Shown in pieces: positions 1-10,082 of a stretch of DNA of 59,765 nt. The position numbers and the translations under genes were made by a program. The stretch comes from Beijerinckiaceae bacterium (lineage in GTDB: Bacteria > Pseudomonadota > Alphaproteobacteria > Rhizobiales > Beijerinckiaceae). How positions within the stretch are numbered: position 1 is the stretch's first letter; every line of letters starts with the position of its first letter. The notes beneath the pieces are model-generated. The model did no database searches, was not told the origin of the DNA, and saw only the letters and a list, made by a program, of their open reading frames with translations. The stretch spans positions 1 through 59,765 of the forward strand of contig SCSF01000161.1 of NCBI GenBank assembly GCA_004298435.1, written 5' to 3'.

Positions 1-1228
1 CTTCGAGTTCTGCCACGGCCTTTTCAGGCAATCTCAACAAAGTCAGTGCAGCCTCTTCCTCTTCGATCTCTTTGCGAACGGTCTCGGCCGCGTCCAGCTT
101 CTTTTCCAGTTCGGCCAGCCGCGTGGCGGCTTCCCGCGCATTCATCGCGGCATTCAGGCGAGCCAGAAGCGCGCGCGCCTTCTGCTCCTCCATTTCAGCC
201 GCTTCGATATCGGCATGCGCCTTCGCCGCCGCAGCAGCGGCAGCGTCGCGGTTCGCAAGCGCTTCCACGCGTCGGCGTTCGGCTTCGCCGAGCTTGATCT
301 TGAGACCTGCCGCCTTATCGAGAGCGGTGGTGAACTCCCTATGCTCGCGGCACGCATTGTCCCGCTGCTCTCGCAGCAGTTTGAATTCTGCTTCTGCCGC
401 GCGCAGAGTCTCGAATTGGCTCTTCGCTGCATCGAACGCTGCTTGCGCCGCTTCGATGGCCTGCTTCCGCTCGTCGCGGTCCTTGGCACGATCAAGTTCA
501 GCAAGCCGCCTTGCCGCGGCTATGCGCTTGTCGAGCGTGTCGCGCAGGGTCCTTACATCGGCGGCGAGACGCTGCTCTTCCTCTCCCAGACGGTCACGTT
601 CTTCGATCGTGGCCGCATAGCGTTCGCCGGCTTTCGCTCTGCCGGTCTGGGTCACAAGCCGGCCAAGCGCCTCTTCGACGGTCGCTATGATCTCGGCCAT
701 GCGGCGTCCGCCCGTGACCGCCTCAACCTCTCCCTGCACCGATTCGAGCAGGCTTGTGCGAACCTTTGTCTCGCCCTCTTCCTCAGATCTGCTGCGCTTC
801 TCGATGCCGGTCACTCCCTGGCGCACCCAGAGCAGCCCGGCCGGCCCGGCAGTTCCGCCCCGCACAAGGCCCGCGATGAAATTCTCGGCTTCGTCGGCCT
901 GCGCTATCAGTCGACCATTCGCGAGATCGACGACACGTGCAGAGCCTCTGCCATAGAACTGCTTGGTGATGCGGAACGCGCCTGCCTCCGCCGTTATGTC
1001 GGCTTCGACCAGCGGATTGCCGCCGCTATAGGGCCGCAGGTTCCTGACATCGCCAGCCGTGCTCGAATACGGCTGAAAAAACAGCGCGTGCAAAGCCTCG
1101 AAGCTGGTCGACTTGCCGAATTCGTTGACTGCACAGAGCACGTTGACGCCGTCACCGATGCCTTCAATGGCGACGCCGCGCCCGGCGAAGCGCTTCACAT
1201 TAAACAGACGCAAGGCCGAGATCTTCAT
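1..1228 (-). CDS. SbcC/YhaN-like AAA ATPase, 3' part outside window
   Basis: The visible 409 codons form the N-terminal part of an SMC/Rad50-type ATPase, read from the reverse strand. It opens MKISALRLFNVKRF, the usual first strand of SbcC/RecF/YhaN proteins. A Walker A motif follows near residues 32-39 (AVNEFGKS, with A in place of the first G) and a Q-loop-like LWVRQG near residue 119. From about residue 150 the sequence becomes long, charged and heptad-rich, as in a coiled-coil arm. The start ATG overlaps the stop of the phosphoesterase gene by four bases (ATGA), so the two are translationally coupled. Family knowledge: such ATPases pair with SbcD/Mre11-type nucleases and act on DNA ends. 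Walker B, signature and C-terminal lobe lie beyond the left edge, so completeness cannot be judged. Confidence 0.85.
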   Translation of the reverse strand, partial: MKISALRLFNVKRFAGRGVAIEGIGDGVNVLCAVNEFGKSTSFEALHALFFQPYSSTAGDVRNLRPYSGGNPLVEADITAEAGAFRITKQFYGRGSARVVDLANGRLIAQADEAENFIAGLVRGGTAGPAGLLWVRQGVTGIEKRSRSEEEGETKVRTSLLESVQGEVEAVTGGRRMAEIIATVEEALGRLVTQTGRAKAGERYAATIEERDRLGEEEQRLAADVRTLRDTLDKRIAAARRLAELDRAKDRDERKQAIEAAQAAFDAAKSQFETLRAAEAEFKLLREQRDNACREHREFTTALDKAAGLKIKLGEAERRRVEALANRDAAAAAAAKAHADIEAAEMEEQKARALLARLNAAMNAREAATRLAELEKKLDAAETVRKEIEEEEAALTLLRLPEKAVAELE

Positions 1229-2352
1229 GGGGTGATCGTCCGCGCATAAGCATAGAGCCGACCGAGTGCTGCCCGTGCGATCTCACGCTCTCCAGCCGAG
1301 CGGGCCGTATCGCCGGCCTCGGCGAGCAAAGCGTCGGCTGCCTTGCGCAGCGCGCCCGCCTGGTCGATGGCGTCGAGGTCTCCAGCTTCGTATTCGGTGG
1401 CAAGTCCCCCGTCGTCGAATGTGAGATGGGCAAAGTCGGGTCGCGCATTCTCGATCGCGCTTGCGAGCGCAGTGCGGGCTTCGAGCCGCGCCCGTCCGCC
1501 GGCAACGAGCCTGATCAGCGCCCGTCGCCTTAGTCGGGCTTCGGGAAGGAGCGCTTCCATGCGTGCAACGGCGTCGTCGCCGTCGATGAGATCGAATGCT
1601 AAAGTGCGCCATGAGAAGCTGCCGGTCTCCACCGGGGTAACTTCCGGAAGCGCCGACGCATCTTCGATTGACACCAGTAGTGCTTCACCTGGCCGGTCGT
1701 GCTTGAAGCGGTCTGGCTCCGGGGTGCCGCTGTAGCGCGTGCGCGGATCGATCTCGACGCGGCCATGCCAGTCGCCGAGTGCGAGGTAAGAGAGACCGGC
1801 GCGGCGAGCGCGATCTGGCGTGATCACGTCCAGTCCGATGTCGTCCTCGGAGAAGCTCCGAACCGCACCATGGGCGAGTCCGATACGGATGGTTCCCTCG
1901 CTCGTTGCTGCTCCGTCCATCCATTCGGACAGGTCCCGTCCCGGGCGTCGCGTCGTGCATGGCGCTGGCAACAATGCAACGCCAGACCCAAGATCGAGCG
2001 GCGCCGCATCGACGGCCAGCAGCACGTTCTCAGGTGCCTGCGTCCGCAATGTCGACCAGAGGTGTTCGGCCTGCAATGAATCGTGATTGCCCGGCAGAAT
2101 CACCCAACGGATGGGCACATGGTGGCGCATCTCGGCAAGCGCTTGGCGCAGCACGTCGGAGGCCGGGGTCTCGGTGTCAAACGTGTCGCCCGCAAGCAGA
2201 ATCGTCGTCGCGCCGTGGCTTCGCGCCTGCTCCGCAAGTCTGCCAATTGCGGCATGCCGCGCCTCCCGCAGCCTGGCGGGCAGATCGTCAGCAAACTGTC
2301 CGAAGCGCTTTCCCAAATGCAGGTCGCTCGAATGGACGAAGCGGAATGTCAT
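1225..2352 (-). CDS. SbcD/YhaO-like metallophosphoesterase (DNA repair exonuclease family)
   Basis: 375 residues with the calcineurin-like phosphoesterase motifs in order: DLH (D10, H12), GD at 55-56, GNHD at 88-91, then histidine-bearing motifs LAHG near 163 and GDWHG near 193. These residues bind two Mn2+ ions in SbcD/Mre11 nucleases. The C-terminal 150 residues form a variable capping region. The start codon overlaps the stop of the large helicase gene (ATGA, 2349-2352), and the stop overlaps the start of the ATPase gene, so the three are one transcription unit. The likely role is nuclease partner of the downstream ATPase in DNA-end processing. The pairing with a helicase-Vsr protein instead of a repair locus suggests defence, which is inference. 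Strength of family call: high; exact substrate: unknown. Confidence 0.9.
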   Translation of the reverse strand: MTFRFVHSSDLHLGKRFGQFADDLPARLREARHAAIGRLAEQARSHGATTILLAGDTFDTETPASDVLRQALAEMRHHVPIRWVILPGNHDSLQAEHLWSTLRTQAPENVLLAVDAAPLDLGSGVALLPAPCTTRRPGRDLSEWMDGAATSEGTIRIGLAHGAVRSFSEDDIGLDVITPDRARRAGLSYLALGDWHGRVEIDPRTRYSGTPEPDRFKHDRPGEALLVSIEDASALPEVTPVETGSFSWRTLAFDLIDGDDAVARMEALLPEARLRRRALIRLVAGGRARLEARTALASAIENARPDFAHLTFDDGGLATEYEAGDLDAIDQAGALRKAADALLAEAGDTARSAGEREIARAALGRLYAYARTITP

Positions 2353-5300
2353 CGGGCGCCTGTATCCTGCTTCATCATATGAAGGCGCGCCCGCTCGATA
2401 GCTTCGTCGAGCCTCGCGCGCGCGGTCGCAGCAAGTCGCTCGACGCCGAGTAGTCGTGCCATGTCGCGCGCAGGATCGGGCATGTTTACCAGAGGGGGAT
2501 TATTGACTGCGACGGAGGCGAGCTCGGCCAGAGGAATGTCGGCGATCGCGCGCCGCGACTCTTCGTTCGCCGATGGGCGATAGGCCAGCACGTCCACGAC
2601 ATGCCCCTTCTTCCAGATGAAAGTGCCGCTGGATTCTTCCGTCGTGTCGTAGCCGCGCAGGTGAAGGTCGATCCTCTCGCGAATGCGACCACCAGTCCGC
2701 AACCACCCGTGCGCCCGCGCAATCCGTTGCGCCAGCACGTCAACAGGCAGCGGGCTTTCAGCGCCCATCACCGCCTCGATCATTCCCTTGAGCGTGTCGC
2801 GATAGGCGAACTCATAAAAAAGCTCGGGTTCCGCCTTGAACATAGAGAGATCAGTCACCCGATATTCGGAACTATCGGCTGGCGTAGAGTCCGCTGTAGT
2901 GGCTGACGGTGGCGGGCTCGTTGTTGCGTTCGGAGCCGGGAGATCAGGCGACGAAACGAGTTCGGTTTCGTCGGTGGCCGGAAGCGGCGCGCTTTTGTCC
3001 CCCGGCAACAAATGCTCGGCGCGAGTCTGTTCGGTTTCCCCCGGTTCATGCTCCATGACCTCGTGCGACTCGGCCGCCGCTTCTTTGGCAGCGCGTTGCT
3101 CCCGATTTTGCTGAAGCAACGCCTCGAGCTCTTCGTGAAGTCTGTCGGCACAACCCTTCGCGTCAAACCACCAGTCTGTCGACCAGACCCGCAGGATGTT
3201 CCATCCCAATCCCCGCAGCACCTGCTCACGCACCTTGTCTCGGTCACGCGCCGTCGCCGAGCTATGATAGGTCGCGCCGTCGCATTCGACGCCCGCCAGG
3301 TAAGCGCCGGTAAGATCAGGATGCCTGACGCCAAGATCGATGCGGAAGCCGGAAATGCCGACCTGTGGCACGACCATCCATCCATGGCGTTCCAGTTGCG
3401 CGGCGACCGCTTCCTCGAAAGGCGAATCGAAACCGCCGATCGATCCATGATCCTCCGAAGGCAGCGCGATCGCCCCGCGCTCGGCGTAGTCGAGGAAAGT
3501 CTTGAGATGGCGGACTGCCAGCGCCTTGGTCCGGTTAGGATCGATCTGGTCAGCAGTGAATCCCGAGAACACAATCAATTCCTGCCGGGCACGCGTCACC
3601 GCCACGTTGAGCCGGCGCTCACCGCCATCTCGGTTCAACGCACCGAAGTCCATGGTCAGTTTGCCGGCGATGTCCTTCCAGAAAGTGATTGAGAACAGAA
3701 TGACGTCCCGCTCGTCGCCTTGCACGTTCTCGAGGTTTTTCACGATCGTCGGTTCAATCCTGTCCTCGGCGAAGAACCATTCGAGCTCCGGCTTGTCTCG
3801 CCGGGCTACATCGAGCAGGTCTAGGATTAGTGACTGCTGTTGCGCGTTGAAGGTGATGATGCCGAGTGTCGGGCGTTCCCGCTCTGTCATCTTCAGCCAG
3901 CGCTCCATGCACGCCATCGCTTCGGCGACGACAGCTTCCGCCTCTATGCGGTTGGTTCGACTCTTGCCCTTGTCGTAGACGCCGTGGGGAACCTTGCGCA
4001 GACTGACCGCGCGATCCTCGACCGCCGGCGACGGGAAGGTCACCAGCCGGTTCTGGTAGTAGTGATAATTGGAGAAAGCGATCAGGGATTCGCTGCGGCT
4101 GCGATAGTGCCACCTCAGATCGCGCACCGGGATGCCCGAAGCCCTCGCCTCATCGAGGATGCTTTCCAGGTCTTTCTCGTAATCTGCGACGTCCTCCTCG
4201 TCCTCCTTGCGGCCGAAGAAGTTGGTTGGCGGCAACTGCTTGGGATCGCCGACGATGATCGTCTGGCGCGCGCGGGCAATCGCGCCGACCGCGTCCCAGG
4301 TCGTAATCTGGGACGCTTCGTCGAAAATCACCACATCGAACAGCGCATGGTTCGGCGGCAGATACTGGGCGATGGATAGCGGCGACATCAGCATACATGG
4401 GGCAAGCTTCGGAAAGGCCTCTGGCATCCTGCCGATCATGTCACGGATGGATTGGCTGGGCCTTTGCAGTTCCATCTGGTGGCGCAGCAGGCCGAGTTCG
4501 GAGTGCCGCGGCACACCAGTAACCGGCAGGCCATGCGCAACGGCGCTGATGACGCGGCGAGTGACGTGGCTACGCACCATGTCATCGATCTCGCGGAACT
4601 CCTTGATGGCATTCTCGTGCTGGAAACGCCTGAAATTCCTCAGCACCGGATCAGCATCCAGAACCTGAGGCAGCCACCAGCGGGTATAGGCCAGCCGGAA
4701 CGACTGGCGCGTCTCGTCGGCAACGATCGTCCCGGCTTCGAGCATTTCGATCAATGGGCCAAGCCCGTTGTCGACGGCGCGCCGCCGCGTCACGCACCAA
4801 GTAGACCAGTCACGCAGGAGATTACGCACCTCGACCAAACCCGTCATTCGCCCGGCGATCTCGCCAGGGCTGGCCTGCGGGCTGATCGCCCTGCCGGCTA
4901 CATCGGAGAACCGCTTGCCAGCCGCTTCCATGCCCTGCATTGCAGAAAGCAACCGCGTGCCGACATGCCGCAATGGCTCATCGGGGCTGCCGCGCAGGCT
5001 GGGTGCGACGGCGCACAGTATCGACTTGACTTCTTCCCCGCTCAGTCCCGTCAGACCGAGTGCGCCACGCAGCACACCGCCAAGGTCGAGTATGGCCGAA
5101 ACCGCCGCGATATCGGTTGCCAGCCCCTGCACAGGCAATCGCTTGCCGGCAAGCGGGGTGGCGTCAATGTTTGCCAGATAGTCTTTCATGCGGCGCAAAA
5201 GAGGCAGGTCGCGGGCTGGATCGACATTGCCGCCGCTCGCATAGCCCTGTAGCAGCTTCTGGACCTTTCGCCTGCTCAGCATCGCACGCGGCCAGAAGGA

Positions 5301-8300
5301 TGCGTCAGCATCCCGCCACTGGCGTTCCAGGGCTTCCGCATCGACATCGCGCACGGCATTCTCGGAATAGGATGCCGCCGTATCTAATTGCGCCTGCCGG
5401 TAGGCTTCGAGCGCGCGGCTCAGTTCCGCAAGGGCCTCCCCCATTAGCGAAAAATCCCGGTCGAAGGCGACGGACAGGTCGAGGCCGGTGCCGCGATGCA
5501 GCACTGTCGCGAGCTTCGCAAGCGCGGCTATCTCTTCCGGCGACGCCGCGTCCTCCCGCGTGAGGCCGAGAGAAGTCCGGTAGGCTAAGCTAGTATCGCC
5601 CAGCAGTTCCGCGGCGTTGCGCAACGACTGCGCAGCGGCCATCAGGGACTCTTGCCAGCCGGACGACCAGTCCTGTACGTCGATGAGATCCAGCGCAGGG
5701 TGACGCTCGACGGAAGCAAAGACCACTCCGGCTCGCGCCGCCATGTCCTCCAGCGCCTGAAGCGCTGTAGCATCGTGCGCATCCCGCTCTGGCCAGAACA
5801 ATGCGGGAGCCAGAGCGTCGCCGCCCTTCAGCGCAATGCCGAGCGCGAGATATGGCGTCCAGCCGTTCGTGTAGTGTTTGTGCAAGGCATCGACATAGGC
5901 GTTGAGCTCGTCGCGACGAATCCTGAGCCGTTCGTTCACCGCCACCCATTCGGAGGCATCCTTGCCGCCCCCATGTTCCCAGGCCGCCTTGAGTTGGCCG
6001 AGGAAATGCTTGCGGCCTGCCTTGCTGGAATGGAGCTCGATACATTGGTTGGCGAGACCATGCTCGCGAAGGCGGCGGTAGACGACATCGAGTGCTGCGG
6101 CCTTCTCGGCGACGAAGAGCACGGTCCTGCCTTTGGCGAGGCAATTCGCAATCATGTTGGCGATGGTCTGGCTCTTGCCCGTGCCAGGCGGACCTACGAC
6201 GACGAAATCGAGACCTTCGGCGGCGGCGATGCTCGCCGCGGTCTGGGACGAGTCGGCCGGAAGCAGGGATATGATGTCCGATGGCGCATAGGTACGATCC
6301 AGCTCGCGCTCATCCCGGAACGCAGACATGCCCTCACGCTGGCTGAACGGCTCTTCAGGCGTGTCGATCAGGTGGCGCACGACTCTGTTCTGGCGCAGCG
6401 CATCGGTGCGTTCCACCAGGTCTTTCCACATCAGGAATTTCGCGAAGGAGAAGGTTGAGAGCGCGGTCTCGTCGATCACCTCCATGCCGGGAACATCGCG
6501 AACGGCGCTGCGCATGGAAGCGAGCACTTGCGGTACGTCGATACCGCTGTCGTCAAGCGGCAGATCACCCGAGAATTGCGGCAGCTTGAGTTCGAAATCG
6601 CGCTCGAGGAACTGCAACAGGGTGGCATTGAAGCGCGGTTCGTCTTCGTGGAAGCGAATGGTGAAGCGCGAACTGGCGCTGCGGCGCTCCAGGCGAACAG
6701 GAACCAGGAGGAGAGGCGCGCGATAGCTGCGTTCGTCCTCGACCTTCTTCTTCCAGCGCAGGAAGCCCACGGCCAGGAACAATGTGTTGGCGCCACCTTC
6801 GGCGAAGTCGTTACGGACCTGCCGGTGCAGCTCGACAAGCCGCGCTTCGAGTTGCCGGGCATCGAGCGGCGAGGGAAGCTCGTCACGAAGCAAGGCTTCG
6901 GCCGCGAAGTTGCGCTGGATATCGCGGCCATGCACGTCGCGATAGAGGGCCGCATCGCGCTCGCCGAGGGGGTTCTGCTCCGGCAGGGAGATGACGCGGA
7001 TTGCAGCACCTTGCGCAAACCGGTCTTCCAGATAGGCGACATCGGTGCATAGAAATGGAATCGTCTTCTTCGAGTCCGGGAAATTCAGGAGGCGGTTGCG
7101 CAGCGTCAGGTCGAGAAGCTTCTTCTGCCATCGGTCGATGCGCCCCGCAGCCGTAGTCGGCTTTTGCTCGACCGTTTCCTTCGGCAACTCGCCGAATGAT
7201 GGCGGCGCTGGGAGAGGAAGGTCCACGATCGGCTGTTGTTCATCCTCTGGCACGGCCCTTCGCAGGGGCTCATGCGAGGCAAGCGGTGTGATGCCGCCGC
7301 TACGCGCCCGACGCACGTCGATGGCGGCGACGAAGCCATGCTCTTCCTCCTCGGCAAGGCGCGGGTCGAGCGCCTGTTGCGCCGCCTCCATCGTCATCGC
7401 AGGGCGGTGCGTCACGCCGGTCGTCTCGAAGACGATCAATTCCCGCGAGGCAAGTGCCTTGCGCACCTCCATCTGGCTCGTCTCGATGGCGTTGCCGAAT
7501 GTGCGCTTCGTCAGCCAGACGCCCACTGCGGCATGCCCTTCGAACATCAGGACGACGGGATTCAGACCCGCGGCCTCCAGCGTGGCGGCGAAAAGAAGCG
7601 TGGTGTCGAGGCAGGTTGCCAGCATGTCCTCGGCGATTGTTCCTGGCCGCCTGACCTTCTGCCCCCGGCTCTCGAAGCTGGCCGGCGGCTCCGCATAGTG
7701 GAGGCCCATCGAAGCGATCGCCGAATAGACCGAGGCAGCCAGCATGAAGGCGCGTTTCGGGTCCTGCGACTGATAGCCGTCAAGCCCCGAAGGAAGACCG
7801 TGAGCCGCCAGACGCTCGGCGGCCTTTCGCAACAGCGATGAGACAGTCGGATCATTCGGCATGACGAATGCCGGCAGCAATTGCGCCATGTCCGCAACGC
7901 CGCCCCACTCGTCACGGGCGAGCAGTCGCACGGCATACCTATGCTCGTCCAAAACCTCGGAACCGGCGACAAGCCGAAGCGTGATCTCGCCGCGTTCAGC
8001 CTCATTAAGTCCAGCCAGATAGCCGGCATCGAGTTCGACCTTCCGGTCGTTAAGCGGAAGGCGATCGCCGGGGATGATGCGATCAATCGTCCAGGTTTTA
8101 GGGCGGAGGAAAGCGGGGGTAGACGAGAGCTCCAACCGAAGTGTCTGCACCTGACGCTCCGACTGGTTTTCGACGCCTATTCCCCGAAGCACGGGGATAG
8201 CGTTCTGGTAGGAAGCATAGGTGAAACTGGATGCGATGTCGGCAAATATCTTCGGTGACCGGGGCTTCTCGGCCGCTGTCGTATCAATCGCTACATGTTG

Positions 8301-8336
8301 CTGATCTTCCGACGTCATTATACCGCCCCCCGCCAC
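2349..8336 (-). CDS. DUF4011 / SF1 helicase / Vsr-like nuclease / DUF3320 protein (Hhe-like)
   Basis: A 1995-residue protein. The N-terminal third fits DUF4011 proteins, with a conserved LTLRNRLLNF stretch near 428. The SF1 helicase core has Walker A GPPGTGKSQT near 713-722, motif II DEAS near 1339, motif III GDPKQLPP, then WHYRS, VQGDERD and NVAVTRARQELI. A Vsr/DUF559-type endonuclease fold follows at about 1640-1725 (SPFEEAVAAQL, FRIDLGV, GVECDGATYHSS, LRVWSTDWW), then a low-complexity linker and a DUF3320-like segment near 1850-1920. The architecture is the one I recall as the single-protein Hhe phage-defence type. All catalytic motifs look intact. It is first in an operon with SbcD- and SbcC-like genes, coupled by ATGA overlaps. 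An internal ATG at codon 7 is an alternative start. Confidence 0.9.
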   Translation of the reverse strand: MAGGGIMTSEDQQHVAIDTTAAEKPRSPKIFADIASSFTYASYQNAIPVLRGIGVENQSERQVQTLRLELSSTPAFLRPKTWTIDRIIPGDRLPLNDRKVELDAGYLAGLNEAERGEITLRLVAGSEVLDEHRYAVRLLARDEWGGVADMAQLLPAFVMPNDPTVSSLLRKAAERLAAHGLPSGLDGYQSQDPKRAFMLAASVYSAIASMGLHYAEPPASFESRGQKVRRPGTIAEDMLATCLDTTLLFAATLEAAGLNPVVLMFEGHAAVGVWLTKRTFGNAIETSQMEVRKALASRELIVFETTGVTHRPAMTMEAAQQALDPRLAEEEEHGFVAAIDVRRARSGGITPLASHEPLRRAVPEDEQQPIVDLPLPAPPSFGELPKETVEQKPTTAAGRIDRWQKKLLDLTLRNRLLNFPDSKKTIPFLCTDVAYLEDRFAQGAAIRVISLPEQNPLGERDAALYRDVHGRDIQRNFAAEALLRDELPSPLDARQLEARLVELHRQVRNDFAEGGANTLFLAVGFLRWKKKVEDERSYRAPLLLVPVRLERRSASSRFTIRFHEDEPRFNATLLQFLERDFELKLPQFSGDLPLDDSGIDVPQVLASMRSAVRDVPGMEVIDETALSTFSFAKFLMWKDLVERTDALRQNRVVRHLIDTPEEPFSQREGMSAFRDERELDRTYAPSDIISLLPADSSQTAASIAAAEGLDFVVVGPPGTGKSQTIANMIANCLAKGRTVLFVAEKAAALDVVYRRLREHGLANQCIELHSSKAGRKHFLGQLKAAWEHGGGKDASEWVAVNERLRIRRDELNAYVDALHKHYTNGWTPYLALGIALKGGDALAPALFWPERDAHDATALQALEDMAARAGVVFASVERHPALDLIDVQDWSSGWQESLMAAAQSLRNAAELLGDTSLAYRTSLGLTREDAASPEEIAALAKLATVLHRGTGLDLSVAFDRDFSLMGEALAELSRALEAYRQAQLDTAASYSENAVRDVDAEALERQWRDADASFWPRAMLSRRKVQKLLQGYASGGNVDPARDLPLLRRMKDYLANIDATPLAGKRLPVQGLATDIAAVSAILDLGGVLRGALGLTGLSGEEVKSILCAVAPSLRGSPDEPLRHVGTRLLSAMQGMEAAGKRFSDVAGRAISPQASPGEIAGRMTGLVEVRNLLRDWSTWCVTRRRAVDNGLGPLIEMLEAGTIVADETRQSFRLAYTRWWLPQVLDADPVLRNFRRFQHENAIKEFREIDDMVRSHVTRRVISAVAHGLPVTGVPRHSELGLLRHQMELQRPSQSIRDMIGRMPEAFPKLAPCMLMSPLSIAQYLPPNHALFDVVIFDEASQITTWDAVGAIARARQTIIVGDPKQLPPTNFFGRKEDEEDVADYEKDLESILDEARASGIPVRDLRWHYRSRSESLIAFSNYHYYQNRLVTFPSPAVEDRAVSLRKVPHGVYDKGKSRTNRIEAEAVVAEAMACMERWLKMTERERPTLGIITFNAQQQSLILDLLDVARRDKPELEWFFAEDRIEPTIVKNLENVQGDERDVILFSITFWKDIAGKLTMDFGALNRDGGERRLNVAVTRARQELIVFSGFTADQIDPNRTKALAVRHLKTFLDYAERGAIALPSEDHGSIGGFDSPFEEAVAAQLERHGWMVVPQVGISGFRIDLGVRHPDLTGAYLAGVECDGATYHSSATARDRDKVREQVLRGLGWNILRVWSTDWWFDAKGCADRLHEELEALLQQNREQRAAKEAAAESHEVMEHEPGETEQTRAEHLLPGDKSAPLPATDETELVSSPDLPAPNATTSPPPSATTADSTPADSSEYRVTDLSMFKAEPELFYEFAYRDTLKGMIEAVMGAESPLPVDVLAQRIARAHGWLRTGGRIRERIDLHLRGYDTTEESSGTFIWKKGHVVDVLAYRPSANEESRRAIADIPLAELASVAVNNPPLVNMPDPARDMARLLGVERLAATARARLDEAIERARLHMMKQDTGAR

Positions 8337-8603
8337 ACACTATCGCCACTTTATCGGAAAGCGAAAGTTGTAATCTGTTCGGGCACCGTAGCCGTGGTGG
8401 AGCGGCCATTTGAGCACAAAGCGATTTTCTTCCTGTGCCCACGAAGGGGGCCATCGGTGTCGCCGCTGGAGCCGTGAGCAGGAACGCGTGCCTACCCGCT
8501 AGCCTATCCTTCAATTCAAAATCCCAATGATCTGTTCTTCTGAAAAACGACTGCGCTTCGTGTCCTGGTCCTTCGGTAGGGCCAGAACGAACTCCAAAAT
8601 GGA

Positions 8604-9491
8604 TTAGGCCGCGGGGGCAACGTCAGGAGTTCCTGCTACTGATGAGACAAAGGCTTCGATTTCTCTCTCCTTTAGCGAGAACATCCAATAATGGATGGGG
8701 ATTTCAATTCTTCCAATCCTAACAAGGGTGCCGCTGGCAAGAGCGTGACACGCAACGTGTTCAGCCACAAAGCCAGCACATCGGCCGTCCTCAAGTGCGG
8801 AGACGATAGCAGCGGTAGAAGCCAGATGGAGACGCTTATGCGCGATCCGGCGTGCGTCTATCTGATTGTCCTCGAAAGCCTGCATCAAGATTGGTGTAAG
8901 ATCGCTTTCCTCCCAAAGAATAGGCCCGAGACCGGTTAAGGTTTCCCAACTTGGTGATTTAACCGCTGCCGCTATTGATGGGGTGCCAGCAAGTACGAAC
9001 CGGTCAGAGAAGACGCGGAAGTGGTGGAACTGCGGGTGGCTAGGTTCGATCTCGGTAATACCTACTTCAGCCGTCCCGCGCATGACCCACGCTTTTATCT
9101 CTTCGTCACGGCCACGCACGAGTTCTATGCGCGGCAATTCGCTAGCCTCGCTAATTCGAGATAATACCTTCGGCATCCAAAAATCGTAGGCGTTCGGTGT
9201 GCAAGCGACAATCGAATACCGATCGTCAAGAGAACGATGACTCTCCAGGCGAAGTATGGTGAGGTCGACATCGCGAAGGATGCGTTCCGCTTCAGTCAGC
9301 AAAACCTGCCCAGCCTCAGTCACGCGAAGCCGTCGGCCCGAGCGGTCAAACAACGTGACCCCATACTTCTCTTCAAGCTTTTTGATAGAGACGCTCACTG
9401 CGGATTGAGTGAGACCGAGTTTCTCTGCGGCGATCGTGAAACTGCCGTACTGCGCGGCGGCAACGAAAATTTTCATCTGTTCAAAAGTCAT
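8604..9491 (-). CDS. LysR-family transcriptional regulator
   Basis: 295 residues with a classical LysR winged helix-turn-helix in the first 60 (QMKIFVAAAQYGSFTIAAEK, then LTQSAVSVSIKKLEE) and a linker helix. The remaining 200 residues form the periplasmic-binding-protein-like effector domain. It lies at the edge of the sulfur island and is transcribed away from the porin, with about 900 bases between their starts. That interval holds a duplicated leader and a perfect palindrome at 9977-9997. LysR proteins often control the divergent neighbour, and CysB/SsuR-type LysR proteins control sulfonate genes in other bacteria, so control of the island is plausible but inferred. The closest subfamily is not clear by eye. 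Confidence 0.9.
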   Translation of the reverse strand: MTFEQMKIFVAAAQYGSFTIAAEKLGLTQSAVSVSIKKLEEKYGVTLFDRSGRRLRVTEAGQVLLTEAERILRDVDLTILRLESHRSLDDRYSIVACTPNAYDFWMPKVLSRISEASELPRIELVRGRDEEIKAWVMRGTAEVGITEIEPSHPQFHHFRVFSDRFVLAGTPSIAAAVKSPSWETLTGLGPILWEESDLTPILMQAFEDNQIDARRIAHKRLHLASTAAIVSALEDGRCAGFVAEHVACHALASGTLVRIGRIEIPIHYWMFSLKEREIEAFVSSVAGTPDVAPAA

Positions 9492-9844
9492 ATCACGATC
9501 TCTGGACAGGTTTGACGCCGATCAAGTGGAAATCCACTCGCATCAAAATTCGTACCAGCAATTCGGCGTTGATCCATGCCGGCAACACGAACGCCGGCAG
9601 CCTAAACGATCAGCCCCATTGATACATATTCATTTCAATGAATCACGCCGGGCAAATGGGCATGGAAATCTTACCAGCTATTTCCATTGTTTCCCCTTTT
9701 CGCGGAATGAGAGGCAACTTGTCGTAACGCGAACGCTTTGAGGTGCGGTAAGTCCGGTATTGGCAAGTCCAGAAGTGGGGATTCATAACTTCTACTCATA
9801 GCACATTAGGCAAAGTGATTCAGTGGCATTCTAAGATGCGCGAT

Positions 9845-10082
9845 ATCAGATAGCCTATGAATTCAACTAATGTAAGCTATTGTTTTTGCTTTAGAAATTC
9901 ATATTTTTATAATTGACTGTCCGTAACAATCGTGTATCGTCATTCATAACACTTGATCACATCTCAATCTAATTGACCATTCTATTGTATAGAATGGCCA
10001 TATGGCGCGGTATTGTGACATATACTACGCAGTGTCGTGAACTATTACATAAAATATACTGCTGCGTGATGGGCCAATAGGT
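9845..10082 (+). repeat. Duplicated leader, copy 1 (matches 24512-24748)
   Basis: This AT-rich stretch aligns along its length with the region just upstream of the luciferase-like gene at 24749. Shared blocks include atgaattcaa near 9858, taagctattgtttttgcttt/taagttattgtttttactt, gtgtatcgt, attgtgacata and aaaatatactgc just before the ATG. The alignment continues into the relic coding sequence at 10083. The preserved non-coding part implies that promoter and leader were copied with the gene. It now lies upstream of the porin. The stretch 9492-9844 before it shows nothing I recognise. Confidence 0.85.
9977..9997. promoter_or_regulatory. Perfect 9-bp palindrome, possible operator
   Basis: CCATTCTAT and ATAGAATGG are separated by three bases (tgt), giving a perfect inverted repeat inside the LysR-porin intergenic region. 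The corresponding place in the second leader copy (near 24640) is diverged and not palindromic. It could be an operator, or a hairpin in RNA. No T-tract follows, so a terminator is unlikely. Confidence 0.4.
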
